NCBI GenBank assembly: GCA_900549745.1
Contig: URPJ01000005.1
Span: forward strand, 1-64,000
Reading direction: 5' to 3'
Origin: an uncultured Collinsella sp.
Lineage (GTDB): Bacteria > Actinomycetota > Coriobacteriia > Coriobacteriales > Coriobacteriaceae
DNA: 64,000 bases
Shown in pieces: positions 1 to 7,472 of this stretch. Each line of letters starts with the position of its first letter. The stretch's first letter is position 1. The translations under genes were made by a program, and so were the position numbers. The notes beneath the pieces were generated by a model. That model did not search any database, was not told the origin of the DNA, and worked only from the letters and a program-made list of their open reading frames with translations.

Positions 1-8
1 ACGCGCAT

Positions 9-49
9 AAAGAAAGCCTCCCATTTCTCATGTCCAAGAAATGGGAGGC
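9..49 (-). terminator. Rho-independent terminator, minus strand
   Basis: A 13-bp perfect stem (16-28 with 37-49) is followed on the minus strand by TTTCTTT. It would end minus-strand transcription coming from the gene fragment at 112-301. Confidence 0.7.
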
Positions 50-111
50 AGTTCAACATCGTTCTGGCGGGCTTTTTGCGTTGAGGGTAACGGTGGCTTG
101 CTAATTGATAA

Positions 112-301
112 TTACCCTTTAAGCCCAAAGAGGCTATCGATCGCGCGGCGGCGCTCGGCCCCGCTCAGCTTCGCCATGTCCCGTTTGAAGGTGGTTACCA
201 GGTCCTCGGCGTTCATGCTGCCCCGTCCGTCGCGGTCTACGGGGCTAACGATATGGCACCATGGGAACACTCGTATGTCAATTCTGGTCTAACAGAGCCA
301 A
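112..301 (-). pseudogene. C-terminal gene fragment or IS-end remnant
   Basis: On the minus strand an open frame runs from the inner edge of the inverted repeat to a TAA at 112-114. It begins after an in-frame TAG located in the repeat itself, so the frame is not complete. The readable part contains SPVDRDGRGSMNAEDLV and ends in SLFGLKG. The only internal ATG is at 216 and would give 34 residues. I do not recognise the family. The same peptide is partly encoded in the right repeat arm (1342-1449). This suggests two degenerate copies of one element end. Confidence 0.35.
194..301 (+). repeat. Left arm of 108-bp inverted repeat
   Basis: The reverse complement of this arm matches 1342-1449 at about 102 of 108 positions. 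The inner tip reads GGCTCTGTTAGACC when read away from the enclosed segment, which is the style of insertion-sequence ends. It encloses two genes and their terminator. Confidence 0.85.
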
Positions 302-407
302 AAGAAATATAACCTGCTGCAGCAATTGACTTGCTAAGGGCTCGAGTTGGTTATATAAATCTAAAATAGTCACAATATACAAATATTGAGAGATGTTGGG
401 GATATAG

Positions 408-917
408 ATGAAAAGATCTAAGAGTTTTCTTTTGCTAGTAATGATGCTGCTCGGACTGTTCTGTCTGAGCAGCCCTTCTTGGGCCGAGGCTGCCTGTCCT
501 GAAGGTGAGCCTCAGCAGTCTTATACGGGCAGCCTGCTGATAACCGCTAAGGAGGGCGATGCCGACTCTCAGTCTGGGGTAAATCCCCTTGCCACTTTTG
601 AGGGGGACGGCGGAACGGTCAAGCTCGACCATATCGGAAGCGGGATTTTGAGGTGGCAAGTTCTTCCGGACAAAATTGCCAACGACCCCTTTTCTTTCGC
701 TGGAACGATATATCTATACAAGGTTGTGAGCGGAAAACAAAAATACGTCGATTGCTATCCGACAAACGGTTCAGGAATTGCCTTCACTGGCATTTCGGGG
801 CAGATTGATACGCATGTACGGAAAGGAACCTATGTGGTGCGTTGGGTTGGAGCTGCTGCAGGCCCGATATGGATTGCCGTCTTGCGCCCCGATGTCCAAA
901 TAGGTTTCTCCCTTTAG
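408..917 (+). CDS. Secreted protein of unknown function
   Basis: The 169-residue product begins with a clear Sec signal peptide: a basic start (MKRSK), a hydrophobic core at about residues 7-20 and a likely cleavage after AEA near residue 28. The mature part has two cysteines, one just after the cleavage site and one in KYVDCYP, so a disulfide is possible. The Cys near the processing site lacks a canonical lipobox, which makes a lipoprotein less likely. I recognise no domain. The gene lies inside the inverted-repeat island, just before a small HTH-like gene, and its base composition is visibly more AT-rich than the sugar genes to the right. That fits acquired cargo. Confidence 0.7.
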   Translation: MKRSKSFLLLVMMLLGLFCLSSPSWAEAACPEGEPQQSYTGSLLITAKEGDADSQSGVNPLATFEGDGGTVKLDHIGSGILRWQVLPDKIANDPFSFAGTIYLYKVVSGKQKYVDCYPTNGSGIAFTGISGQIDTHVRKGTYVVRWVGAAAGPIWIAVLRPDVQIGFSL

Positions 918-931
918 TCGGGAGGTCACTT

Positions 932-1297
932 GTGGACACCATATATGACGGGGATGATTGGGTCGAACATTATACTTGGCGCCTGGTCGGCTCGAATGAC
1001 AATGGGGATGTGGTGTTTGATGGGCTATGCCCAAAGCATCTCCATCCTTTTGTCTCATCGTTAATTGAGAGTTCCGCTCGTGTTGCCCCTTACAGCTCGG
1101 CATCGCTTAATGATGCGGACGTTCTTAAAATCATAAATGACTCTATTGACGAGGGCATGATGAGCAGCTTGCTGTTTTCTCGGCTTGTGGGGCTAGATGA
1201 GGCTAGCTCAAAACGACTGCTTGCGGGTGAAAAGGTGGAGCTCGCCTATCATTCGATGGTTTCAATCCTGCGGCTGGCCGATGCTCTTCGAAAATAA
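932..1297 (+). CDS. Small protein with HTH-like C-terminus
   Basis: I choose the GTG at 932 because GGAGG at 921-925 lies six bases upstream. Upstream in-frame ATGs overlap the previous gene and lack a ribosome site. The product has 121 residues. Its last 60 residues (DADVLKIINDSIDE to LRLADALRK) resemble a short XRE-type helix-turn-helix, with a FSRLVGLDEASSKRLL turn region and a closing LRLADAL helix. The first half is acidic and aromatic-rich and unrecognised. It follows the secreted protein gene by 14 bases and shares its terminator, so the two are likely co-transcribed. A DNA-binding role is inferred only. Confidence 0.6.
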   Translation: MDTIYDGDDWVEHYTWRLVGSNDNGDVVFDGLCPKHLHPFVSSLIESSARVAPYSSASLNDADVLKIINDSIDEGMMSSLLFSRLVGLDEASSKRLLAGEKVELAYHSMVSILRLADALRK

Positions 1298-1300
1298 ATA

Positions 1301-1340
1301 AAAACGGGACAAGTGAGCTACATCACTTGTCCCGTTTTTT
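1301..1340 (+). terminator. Terminator of the two-gene island
   Basis: A 16-bp stem (1301-1316 with 1323-1338) is followed by a T-run. The A-run on its left side means it could also act on minus-strand transcripts. It sits directly inside the right inverted-repeat arm. Confidence 0.85.
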
Positions 1341-1341
1341 A

Positions 1342-1449
1342 TTGGCTCTGTTAGACCGGAATTGACATACGAGTGTCCACATGGTGCCATATCGTTAGCC
1401 CCGTAGACCGCGATGGACGAGGCAGCACGAACGCCGAGGACCTGGTAAC
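1342..1449 (+). repeat. Right arm of 108-bp inverted repeat
   Basis: This is the partner of 194-301, inverted, with six mismatches in 108. Beyond 1449 the two flanks diverge at once, so the boundary is sharp. The arm encodes the same short peptide (VSPVDRDGRGS) as the left arm, followed by unrelated sequence and a stop. Confidence 0.85.
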
Positions 1450-1485
1450 TTTCCTCAATTCATGTGGGAAAACGGCTGAAAACGA

Positions 1486-1536
1486 TTGCAAATGACCGGT
1501 GAACGGTCAAAAACTACCGTTCACCGATAATTGCAA
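1486..1536. promoter_or_regulatory. Large palindromic operator upstream of aga operon
   Basis: The site is a nested inverted repeat: TTGCAA (1486), CGGTGAACGGT (1497-1507), an 8-base gap, ACCGTTCACCG (1516-1526) and TTGCAA (1531). The 11-mer recurs at many other sugar promoters in the window. No gene lies in 1450-1949. That gap also holds an AAACCGCAGGT at 1689, another CGGTAAACGGT at 1715 and a GntR-type site at 1820. Confidence 0.6.
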
Positions 1537-1819
1537 AACTGGTTCTAACTGGTATTAAGTCAAAAAGACCAATTCACAAATCTTCATAATGACCTGCAAT
1601 TTTTCTACACGCTATTTTTAGCCGCCCTGCGTTGTTTAGACGCAAAGAAAGGTCCGATCTTTCGCCCAATCATTTCGAAATGGTTTCAAAACCGCAGGTA
1701 GAAGTGTTAACGAGCGGTAAACGGTCGATTTTTTGCCGTGAGCGGTGCAAAAACGTTTTACTGTTTGAATCAACGAAAGCGACCTCTTCTGTGGTGATAT
1801 AGTGGCAACAACACATCAC

Positions 1820-1833
1820 GTGGTTACTACCAG
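1820..1833. promoter_or_regulatory. Probable GntR (AgaR) operator, aga PTS promoter
   Basis: The sequence GTGGTTACTACCAG is one base away from the perfect palindrome CTGGT-TACT-ACCAG found before agaS at 6113. Shared NagR/DasR-like half-sites at both promoters of the cluster, next to a GntR/UTRA gene, make this the likely operator of that regulator. Confidence 0.55.
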
Positions 1834-1949
1834 TTGAGAAACCACTGGTCTTCAAAGAACGCTTTCCAAGAAGCTTTAAGGGCGATTGCCCGCTGGCTTC
1901 CGAAAATCATCGGACTCAGATCGTACACACCTTCGGAAGGGAAATTTGA

Positions 1950-2393
1950 ATGGTTGGCTTTATTCTTACCGGTCATGGACAGTTCGCACCCGGCCTCGCA
2001 AGCGCTATCGCTATGGTTGCCGGTGACCAGCCTGCTTTTACCGTCGTTCCTTTCGAGGGCGACCAGGCTGCCTCCTACGGTGAGGATCTCCGCGCCGCTA
2101 TTACCGCCATGCGCGAGGAGTGCGATGGCGTGCTCGTCTTTACCGACCTGCTTGGCGGCACCCCGTTCAACCAGTCGATGATGATTGCCCAGGATGTCGA
2201 CAATGTCGAGGTTCTGACTGGCACCAACCTTCCCATGGTTATTGAGCTCCTGTTCCTCCGTGGCAATGCCACGCTCGCCGAGCTTGGCGAGCAGGCCGTG
2301 ACCGTTGGCCAGACGGGCATCACCGCCCAGACGGTCGCATCCGTTGCCGGCTCCGACGAAGAGGATATCTTCGGCGACGAGGACGGCATCTAA
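1950..2393 (+). CDS. agaF: PTS EIIA, mannose/fructose family (GalNAc system)
   Basis: This 147-residue cytoplasmic protein is a mannose-family EIIA. It takes phosphate from HPr on His9 (motif LTGHGQFA) and passes it to the EIIB encoded two genes downstream. The family core FTDLLGGTPFN is present. The tail after residue 125 is acidic (SDEEDIFGDEDG) and looks like the start of the linker that joins IIA to IIB in fused enzymes. The stop codon overlaps the next start (TAATG), so the two are translationally coupled. GalNAc or galactosamine specificity is inferred from the agaS and deacetylase genes nearby; mannose or another hexosamine cannot be excluded. Confidence 0.85.
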   Translation: MVGFILTGHGQFAPGLASAIAMVAGDQPAFTVVPFEGDQAASYGEDLRAAITAMREECDGVLVFTDLLGGTPFNQSMMIAQDVDNVEVLTGTNLPMVIELLFLRGNATLAELGEQAVTVGQTGITAQTVASVAGSDEEDIFGDEDGI

Positions 2394-2674
2394 TGGCCGA
2401 TTTCGGAGCCAACGTCCTGAGCTCCTCGGTCGCCCTTTTAGGCCTGCTTGTCATCATGGGCTTGATTTACACCATCTGGTCGCAAATCAACATGAAGAAG
2501 AAGCAGAAGTACTTCAAGGAGCTGCACACCGAGCTCAAGCCGGGTCAGGAGGTTCTTTTCGCCGGCGGTATCTACGGAACCGTCAAAGGCATCGAAGGCG
2601 AGAAGGTCCAGATCAAAGTCCGATCCGGAGCCGTCGTAGATGTTTCGCGTTACGCGATTCAGGAGATCAAGTAA
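2393..2674 (+). CDS. yajC: YajC-family membrane protein inside PTS operon
   Basis: This 93-residue protein has one N-terminal transmembrane helix (about residues 9-28) followed by a basic KKKQK stretch. After that comes the YajC-type beta domain (LKPGQEVLFAGGIYGTVKGI). YajC normally works with SecDF. Here the gene sits between EIIA and EIIB, overlapping the former by one base. YajC paralogues within mannose-family PTS operons are known from other Gram-positives, where their role is not established. It may help insert or stabilise EIIC/EIID, but that is inference. Confidence 0.8.
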   Translation: MADFGANVLSSSVALLGLLVIMGLIYTIWSQINMKKKQKYFKELHTELKPGQEVLFAGGIYGTVKGIEGEKVQIKVRSGAVVDVSRYAIQEIK

Positions 2675-2710
2675 CTGTCGTCAGCAAATAACGAAAGGAA
2701 GCTGATCAAC

Positions 2711-3193
2711 ATGGCAGAACCCAACATTCTTCTTACCCGCATCGATAACCGACTGGTTCATGGTCAGGTTGCCACCCAGTGGAACTCCACCCTGGGCTCC
2801 AACCTCATCCTCGTCGCCAACGACGACGTGGCGTCCAACACCATGCGCCAGAACCTCATGAAGATGGCCGCTCCCGCCGGCGTCGCTACGCGTTTCTTCT
2901 CTCTGCAGAAGACCATCGACGTCATTGGCAAGGCGAGCCCGCGCCAGAAGATCTTCATCGTGGCCGAAACACCGGAAGACGTGCTTACGCTCGTCAAGGG
3001 CGGTGTGCCTATAAAGAAGGTAAACATCGGCAACATGCACATGTCGGAAGGAAAGCGCCAAGTCGCCACCTCCGTCGCAGTTAACGACGAGGATGTCGCT
3101 GCGTTTAAAGAGCTGCAGGAATTGGGGGTGGAGTTGGAGATCAGGCGCGTTCCGAGCACGCCTGTTGAGGACACGAGCAAGCTCTTCTCGTAA
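2711..3193 (+). CDS. agaV: PTS EIIB, mannose/fructose/sorbose family
   Basis: The 160-residue EIIB carries the phosphorylated histidine at position 17 in RIDNRLVHGQV, the family signature. It relays phosphate from the EIIA at 1950 to the sugar bound in EIIC/EIID. The length is normal for the family. An AAAGGAAGCT ribosome site lies just upstream. It is closely similar to the orphan gene at 12449, in which the active His is replaced by Tyr. Confidence 0.9.
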   Translation: MAEPNILLTRIDNRLVHGQVATQWNSTLGSNLILVANDDVASNTMRQNLMKMAAPAGVATRFFSLQKTIDVIGKASPRQKIFIVAETPEDVLTLVKGGVPIKKVNIGNMHMSEGKRQVATSVAVNDEDVAAFKELQELGVELEIRRVPSTPVEDTSKLFS

Positions 3194-3283
3194 TCCTCGT
3201 GATCCACGTTGTCAGGAGTGAAACCCTGACGTTCTGTACGTGATATCCAAAGTGCGTACATTCATTTTGAAAGGAGGAGCAAG

Positions 3284-4084
3284 ATGGAATACTCGATCAT
3301 CCAGATCGCTCTGGTCTTCGTCGTCACGTTCATCGCGGCAATCGACCAGTTTGACTTCCTCGAGTCTCTCTATCAGCCCATCGTCACCGGCGCCGTCATC
3401 GGTCTTATCCTTGGCGACCTCAACACCGGTCTTCTCGTGGGTGGTACCTATCAGCTCATGACGATCGGCAACATGCCGATCGGAGGCGCTCAGCCGCCTA
3501 ACGCCGTCATCGGCGGCATCATGGCAGCCATTCTCGCTATCGCCACGGGCCTCGAGCCCAACGCGGCAGTCGGCCTTGCCATTCCGTTCGCTCTGCTTGG
3601 CCAGCTCGGCGTTACCCTGGTCTTCACGCTTATGTCCCCGCTTATGTCCACGGCCGATAACATGGCTCACAACGCGGACACCAAGGGCATCGAGCGCCTG
3701 AACTACTTCGCCATGGCTCTGCTCGGCCTGATCTTCGCTGTCGTCGTCACCCTGTTCTTCATCGCTGGCGCTACCATTGGTCAGACCATCGCTTCCGCCA
3801 TCCCGACTTGGCTGCAGACCGGTCTGTCCGCTGCAGGCGGCATGATGCGCTTCGTCGGCTTCGCCGTCCTGCTCAAGGTTATGATGAACCGCGATATGTG
3901 GGGCTTCTTCCTCATGGGCTTTGGCCTCGCGCTCATCACCGTTGCCAACGATTCGCTGGCAACCCCTGCTCTGCTCATCCTCGCTCTCATCGGCTTCGGC
4001 ATCGCTTTCTGGGACTTCCAGCAGCAGACCGAGCTGAAGGGTGCAGCTGTTTCTGACGGAGGTGACTTCGAAGATGGCATCTAA
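3284..4084 (+). CDS. agaW: PTS EIIC, mannose/sorbose family
   Basis: The 266-residue polytopic protein is the EIIC half of the permease. The N-terminal region IAAIDQFDFLESLYQPIVTG and the loop GGAQPPNAVIGGIM are typical of AgaC/ManY-type subunits. A strong AAAGGAGGAG site precedes the ATG. Its end overlaps the EIID start by 11 bases, so the two membrane subunits are made in a coupled way. Confidence 0.9.
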   Translation: MEYSIIQIALVFVVTFIAAIDQFDFLESLYQPIVTGAVIGLILGDLNTGLLVGGTYQLMTIGNMPIGGAQPPNAVIGGIMAAILAIATGLEPNAAVGLAIPFALLGQLGVTLVFTLMSPLMSTADNMAHNADTKGIERLNYFAMALLGLIFAVVVTLFFIAGATIGQTIASAIPTWLQTGLSAAGGMMRFVGFAVLLKVMMNRDMWGFFLMGFGLALITVANDSLATPALLILALIGFGIAFWDFQQQTELKGAAVSDGGDFEDGI

Positions 4085-5156
4085 TGAGTATGTGATCCCG
4101 GAGCACTACGAGGATCTCACTCCTGCTCCGCAGCTCGATCAGAAGACCCTCAACAAGATGGCTTGGCGCTCCTGCTTCCTGCAGGCCTCGTTCAACTACG
4201 AGCGTATGCAGGCCGCTGGCTGGCTCTACTCCATCATCCCCGGTCTGGAGAAGATCCACACCAACAAGAACGACCTCGCGGCTTCCATGAGCCACAACCT
4301 GGAGTTCTTCAACACCCACCCGTTCCTCGTCACCTTTGTTATGGGCATCGTGCTTTCGCTCGAGCAGAACAAGGTTGACATCCCCACGATCCGTGCCGTC
4401 CGCGTCGCCGCAATGGGCCCGCTCGGTGGTATCGGTGACGCCCTGTTCTGGCTGACGCTCGTGCCTATCACGGCCGGCATCACCTCCAACATGGCCATCA
4501 ACGGCAACGCCGCTGCGCCGATCATCTTCCTGGTGATCTTCAACGCCGTCCAGTTCGCTCTGCGCTTCTGGCTCATGAACTGGTCCTACAAGCTTGGCAC
4601 CAGCGCTATTGACGCTCTGACCGCCAACATGCAGGCCTTCACGCGTGCCGCTTCCATCATGGGCGTCTTCGTCGTCGGTTGCCTGGTCGTCACCATGGGT
4701 GGCACCCAGATCAACCTCCAGATCCCCAACGGCACCACCCGTGGCCTTGCCCCTACTACCGTGATCGTCTCCGAGAAGGAGGCCGAGAACTTCACCGGTA
4801 TGGAGGGCATCGATACCGAGACCGCTGAGGCCGGTACCATCGCCATGACCGATGAGGACGGCAACGCCCTCACCGCCGTCGATGCCGACGGCAACGAGGT
4901 CAAGTGCGGCGTCGCCGATCTGGGCAACGGCATGGAGTCCGTGACCTACGCTACCGTCACCGAGGATCCGGTCAACTTCTCTGTTGCCGACACCCTCAAC
5001 ACCATCGTCCCGAAGCTCGTCCCGCTTATGCTTACGCTGCTGCTTTACTACATGTTCGCTAAGCACAGCTGGACCCCGACCAAGGGCATTCTCCTGCTCT
5101 TCGTCCTTGGCATCCTGGGCGCTGGCCCGCTTGGTCTCTGGCCGAGCATCTGGTAA
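4074..5156 (+). CDS. agaE: PTS EIID, mannose family, with an inserted domain
   Basis: The ATG at 4074 follows GGAGG at 4058 and gives MASNEYVIPEHY. This 360-residue subunit pairs with EIIC. The N-terminal RSCFLQASFNYERMQAAGW and the MGPLGGIGDALFW loop are classic EIID. Family members are usually about 265-285 residues. The extra length is a hydrophilic block at about residues 219-300, rich in Asp, Glu, Gly and Thr (for example TDEDGNALTAVDADGNEV). It sits between membrane segments. The C-terminus ends in GPLGLWPSIW. The insert may face outside, but topology is inferred. Confidence 0.88.
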   Translation: MASNEYVIPEHYEDLTPAPQLDQKTLNKMAWRSCFLQASFNYERMQAAGWLYSIIPGLEKIHTNKNDLAASMSHNLEFFNTHPFLVTFVMGIVLSLEQNKVDIPTIRAVRVAAMGPLGGIGDALFWLTLVPITAGITSNMAINGNAAAPIIFLVIFNAVQFALRFWLMNWSYKLGTSAIDALTANMQAFTRAASIMGVFVVGCLVVTMGGTQINLQIPNGTTRGLAPTTVIVSEKEAENFTGMEGIDTETAEAGTIAMTDEDGNALTAVDADGNEVKCGVADLGNGMESVTYATVTEDPVNFSVADTLNTIVPKLVPLMLTLLLYYMFAKHSWTPTKGILLLFVLGILGAGPLGLWPSIW

Positions 5157-5222
5157 GGCTCTAGCTTGAGGGGTGTGTCCCTACGCGGCTCACACCCCGA
5201 CCCCTTAAGCCATGTGTATGTT

Positions 5223-5260
5223 AAAAGCCGCGTGCTCGAAAGGGCGCGCGGCTTTTGTTT
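5223..5260 (+). terminator. Terminator after aga PTS operon
   Basis: A GC-rich 10-bp stem (5223-5232 with 5247-5256) runs into TTTTGTTTTC. It separates the PTS operon from the GntR gene. Confidence 0.8.
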
Positions 5261-5341
5261 TCTTGATGAGCCGGGTGTTGCAGGCCGATAATGCTTAACA
5301 CCCTAGGTAGTTAGCCGAATTCGAGCAAAAGGGAGGATAGG

Positions 5342-6073
5342 ATGGCGATCGGAGCGCGTAAGCAGCCGCTGTACGATCAGCTGGTCGATATTCTGACCGA
5401 AAAGATCGACCATGAATATCGCGCCGGTGACATGATTCCTTCCGAGCGCGAACTTTCGGAGCGCTATGGTCTCTCGCGAACTACGGTACGTCTGGCTCTG
5501 CAGGAACTGGAGCGTTTAGGACTGGTGGTTCGGCAGCACGGTCGCGGTACCTTTGTGACCGACCGTTCGGCAAAGGCAACCAATCTTATGCAGTCCTACA
5601 GCTTTACCGAGCAGATGCGCGCGATGGGTCGCGACCCCGAGACCACGATTCTCGAGTTTTGCGAGATGGAGGCCGATAAGAATCTGGCCGAGCATATGGG
5701 ATTGCGTATCGGTGATCGCATTTATAAGCTCAAGCGCCTTCGTTCTGCCGATAACATGCCCATGATGGTCGAACGCAGCTATCTACCGGTTCGTCAATTT
5801 CTGTCCCTAAAGCGACCGCTGCTAGAGCGTAAGCCGCTTTACGATGTGATTGAGCAAGACTTTCAGCAAAAGATACGCGTGGCCGAAGAGGAGTTCTATG
5901 CGAGCATAGCTCGTCCCACCGATGCCCACCTTTTGGGAATTGTCGAGGGCTCGCCTGTGCTCGATTTGGTCAGGACTACGTATAACGAGTCAAACGAGGT
6001 TGTGGAGTATACGCTCTCGGTTGCTCGTGCCGATCAGTTTAAATACAAGGTTTACCACCAGCGTAGCAACTAG
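5342..6073 (+). CDS. agaR: GntR/HutC-family regulator with UTRA domain
   Basis: The 243-residue protein has a winged HTH at about residues 8-75 (IPSERELSERYGLSRTTVRLA, then RQHGRGTFV). A UTRA ligand domain follows at about 95-235, with SYLPVRQF and the C-terminal YTLSVARADQFKYKV. HutC/NagR-type members bind phosphorylated amino sugars and release DNA. Placed between the PTS operon and agaS, it most likely senses GalNAc-6-P, GalN-6-P or a related metabolite. The candidate operator CTGGTTACTACCAG occurs before agaS (6113) and nearly intact before agaF (1820). The ATG follows GGGAGGATAG. The symbol is positional; sequence alone cannot set it apart from NagR. Confidence 0.85.
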   Translation: MAIGARKQPLYDQLVDILTEKIDHEYRAGDMIPSERELSERYGLSRTTVRLALQELERLGLVVRQHGRGTFVTDRSAKATNLMQSYSFTEQMRAMGRDPETTILEFCEMEADKNLAEHMGLRIGDRIYKLKRLRSADNMPMMVERSYLPVRQFLSLKRPLLERKPLYDVIEQDFQQKIRVAEEEFYASIARPTDAHLLGIVEGSPVLDLVRTTYNESNEVVEYTLSVARADQFKYKVYHQRSN

Positions 6074-6112
6074 TGTTCGCATCGTTTCCATATGGTGATT
6101 CTTTGCATTTAA

Positions 6113-6126
6113 CTGGTTACTACCAG
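6113..6126. promoter_or_regulatory. GntR operator overlapping agaS promoter
   Basis: The perfect palindrome CTGGT-TACT-ACCAG sits 17 bases upstream of a TATAAT box at 6143-6148. It covers the expected -35 region, a repressing position. The agaS ATG is at 6188. Confidence 0.65.
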
Positions 6127-6142
6127 ATAACCAACCGAAGTG

Positions 6143-6148
6143 TATAAT
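6143..6148 (+). promoter_or_regulatory. agaS: -10 box of agaS
   Basis: TATAAT matches the sigma-70/A consensus exactly. The -35 is poor and lies within the operator at 6113-6126. Transcription would start near 6156, leaving a leader of about 30 bases. Confidence 0.55.
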
Positions 6149-6187
6149 TTCACGTCAGAGGATTACTTCTAGAGAGAGGTATTAGAA

Positions 6188-7354
6188 ATGTTCGAGAAGA
6201 GTGTCGAGGAGCTCACCGAGCTCGGCGCCCAGATCACCACGGCCGAGATTGCTCAGCAGCCCGAGCTTTGGCGTGATACGCTCAACATCTATCGCGAGAA
6301 CAAGGAGGCCATCGAGGCCTTTCTGGCCGAGGCTCGCGCTATGGGCGAGGGCCGTCTGTCCGTTGTCTTTACCGGTGCCGGTACGTCCGACTACGTTGGC
6401 GACACCTGCGCCCCGTACCTGCGCCACGCTGGCAACACTGATCTCTACGACTTTAAGCCCATCGCCACGACCGACATCGTGAGCGCCCCGCGCGACTTCC
6501 TGCGCGCCGAGGATCCCACGCTCGTGGTTTCCTTTGCCCGCTCTGGCAACAGCCCCGAGAGCCTTGCCGCCGTTGCCGTTGCCAAGGAGCTCGTCCACAA
6601 CGTCAAGTTCCTCAACATCACCTGCGCTCCCGAGGGCAAGCTCGCCGTCGAGTCTGCCGATGATCCCAACGCGCTGACGCTGCTCATTCCGCGCGCCAAC
6701 GACAAGGGCTTCGCCATGACCGGTTCTTATTCCTGCATGACCCTGCTCTCCACCCTTATTTTCGACACTGCCTCTGACGAGCAGAAGGCCGAGTGGGTCG
6801 AGACGATTGCCAAGATGGGCGAAGAGGTCATCTCCCGTGAGCCTGAGATCGCCGATTACCTGGCTGGCGACTTCAACCGCGTGACCTACTTGGGCTCTGG
6901 CTCCTTCGGTGGCCTTGCCCAGGAGAGCCAGCTCAAGATTCTCGAGCTCGCTCACGGTCTGGTCGCTACTTCCTACGACACCTCCATGGGCTATCGTCAC
7001 GGACCTAAGTCTTTCGTCGACGATAAGACGCTCGTCTTCGTGTTCGTCAACAACGACGCCTACACCCGTCAGTATGACATCGACATTCTCAACGAGATCG
7101 GCGGCGACGAGATCGCTCAGCACACCGTTGCCGTTCAGCAGGAAGGTGCCACCGTCTATGAGGGCGAGTCCTTCACCTTTAAGGGCTACGAGGCGCTTCC
7201 CGAGGGCTACCTTGCTCTGCCGTTCGTGATGTTTGCCCAGGCTATCAGCCTGCTCAACTCCGTGCGCGTGGGCAACACGCCCGATACGCCGAGCCCCACC
7301 GGCACGGTCAACCGCGTGGTTAAGGGCGTGACGATTCACCCCTTCACCGCTTAA
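6188..7354 (+). CDS. agaS: AgaS-type SIS-domain amino-sugar phosphate deaminase/isomerase
   Basis: The 388-residue protein has two SIS folds. The first is marked by FTGAGTSDYVGD and SFARSGNSPES, the second by YLGSGSFGGLAQES and SMGYRHGPKSFV. This pattern is shared with AgaS and the isomerase half of GlmS. AgaS converts galactosamine-6-phosphate to tagatose-6-phosphate with release of ammonia. Its neighbours fit: the deacetylase follows, and a tagatose-6-phosphate kinase lies further on. It has its own promoter and operator and a terminator at 7373, so it can be expressed apart from the PTS genes. Confidence 0.9.
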   Translation: MFEKSVEELTELGAQITTAEIAQQPELWRDTLNIYRENKEAIEAFLAEARAMGEGRLSVVFTGAGTSDYVGDTCAPYLRHAGNTDLYDFKPIATTDIVSAPRDFLRAEDPTLVVSFARSGNSPESLAAVAVAKELVHNVKFLNITCAPEGKLAVESADDPNALTLLIPRANDKGFAMTGSYSCMTLLSTLIFDTASDEQKAEWVETIAKMGEEVISREPEIADYLAGDFNRVTYLGSGSFGGLAQESQLKILELAHGLVATSYDTSMGYRHGPKSFVDDKTLVFVFVNNDAYTRQYDIDILNEIGGDEIAQHTVAVQQEGATVYEGESFTFKGYEALPEGYLALPFVMFAQAISLLNSVRVGNTPDTPSPTGTVNRVVKGVTIHPFTA

Positions 7355-7372
7355 TCGCGTCCCCCTGTAAGG

Positions 7373-7415
7373 GCGCCCGTCCGCTCATAACGGCGGGCGG
7401 GCGCTTTTTGTTTTT
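7373..7415 (+). terminator. Terminator after agaS
   Basis: A GC stem of about 12 bp (7373-7384 with 7392-7404) is followed by TTTTTGTTTTT. The deacetylase gene starts 58 bases later and probably has its own promoter or depends on read-through. Confidence 0.85.
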
Positions 7416-7472
7416 ACATGAGCTGGGTATAAGCAACACCACAGTCAACTGCTTTAGAAGCAAGGAGTGCAT

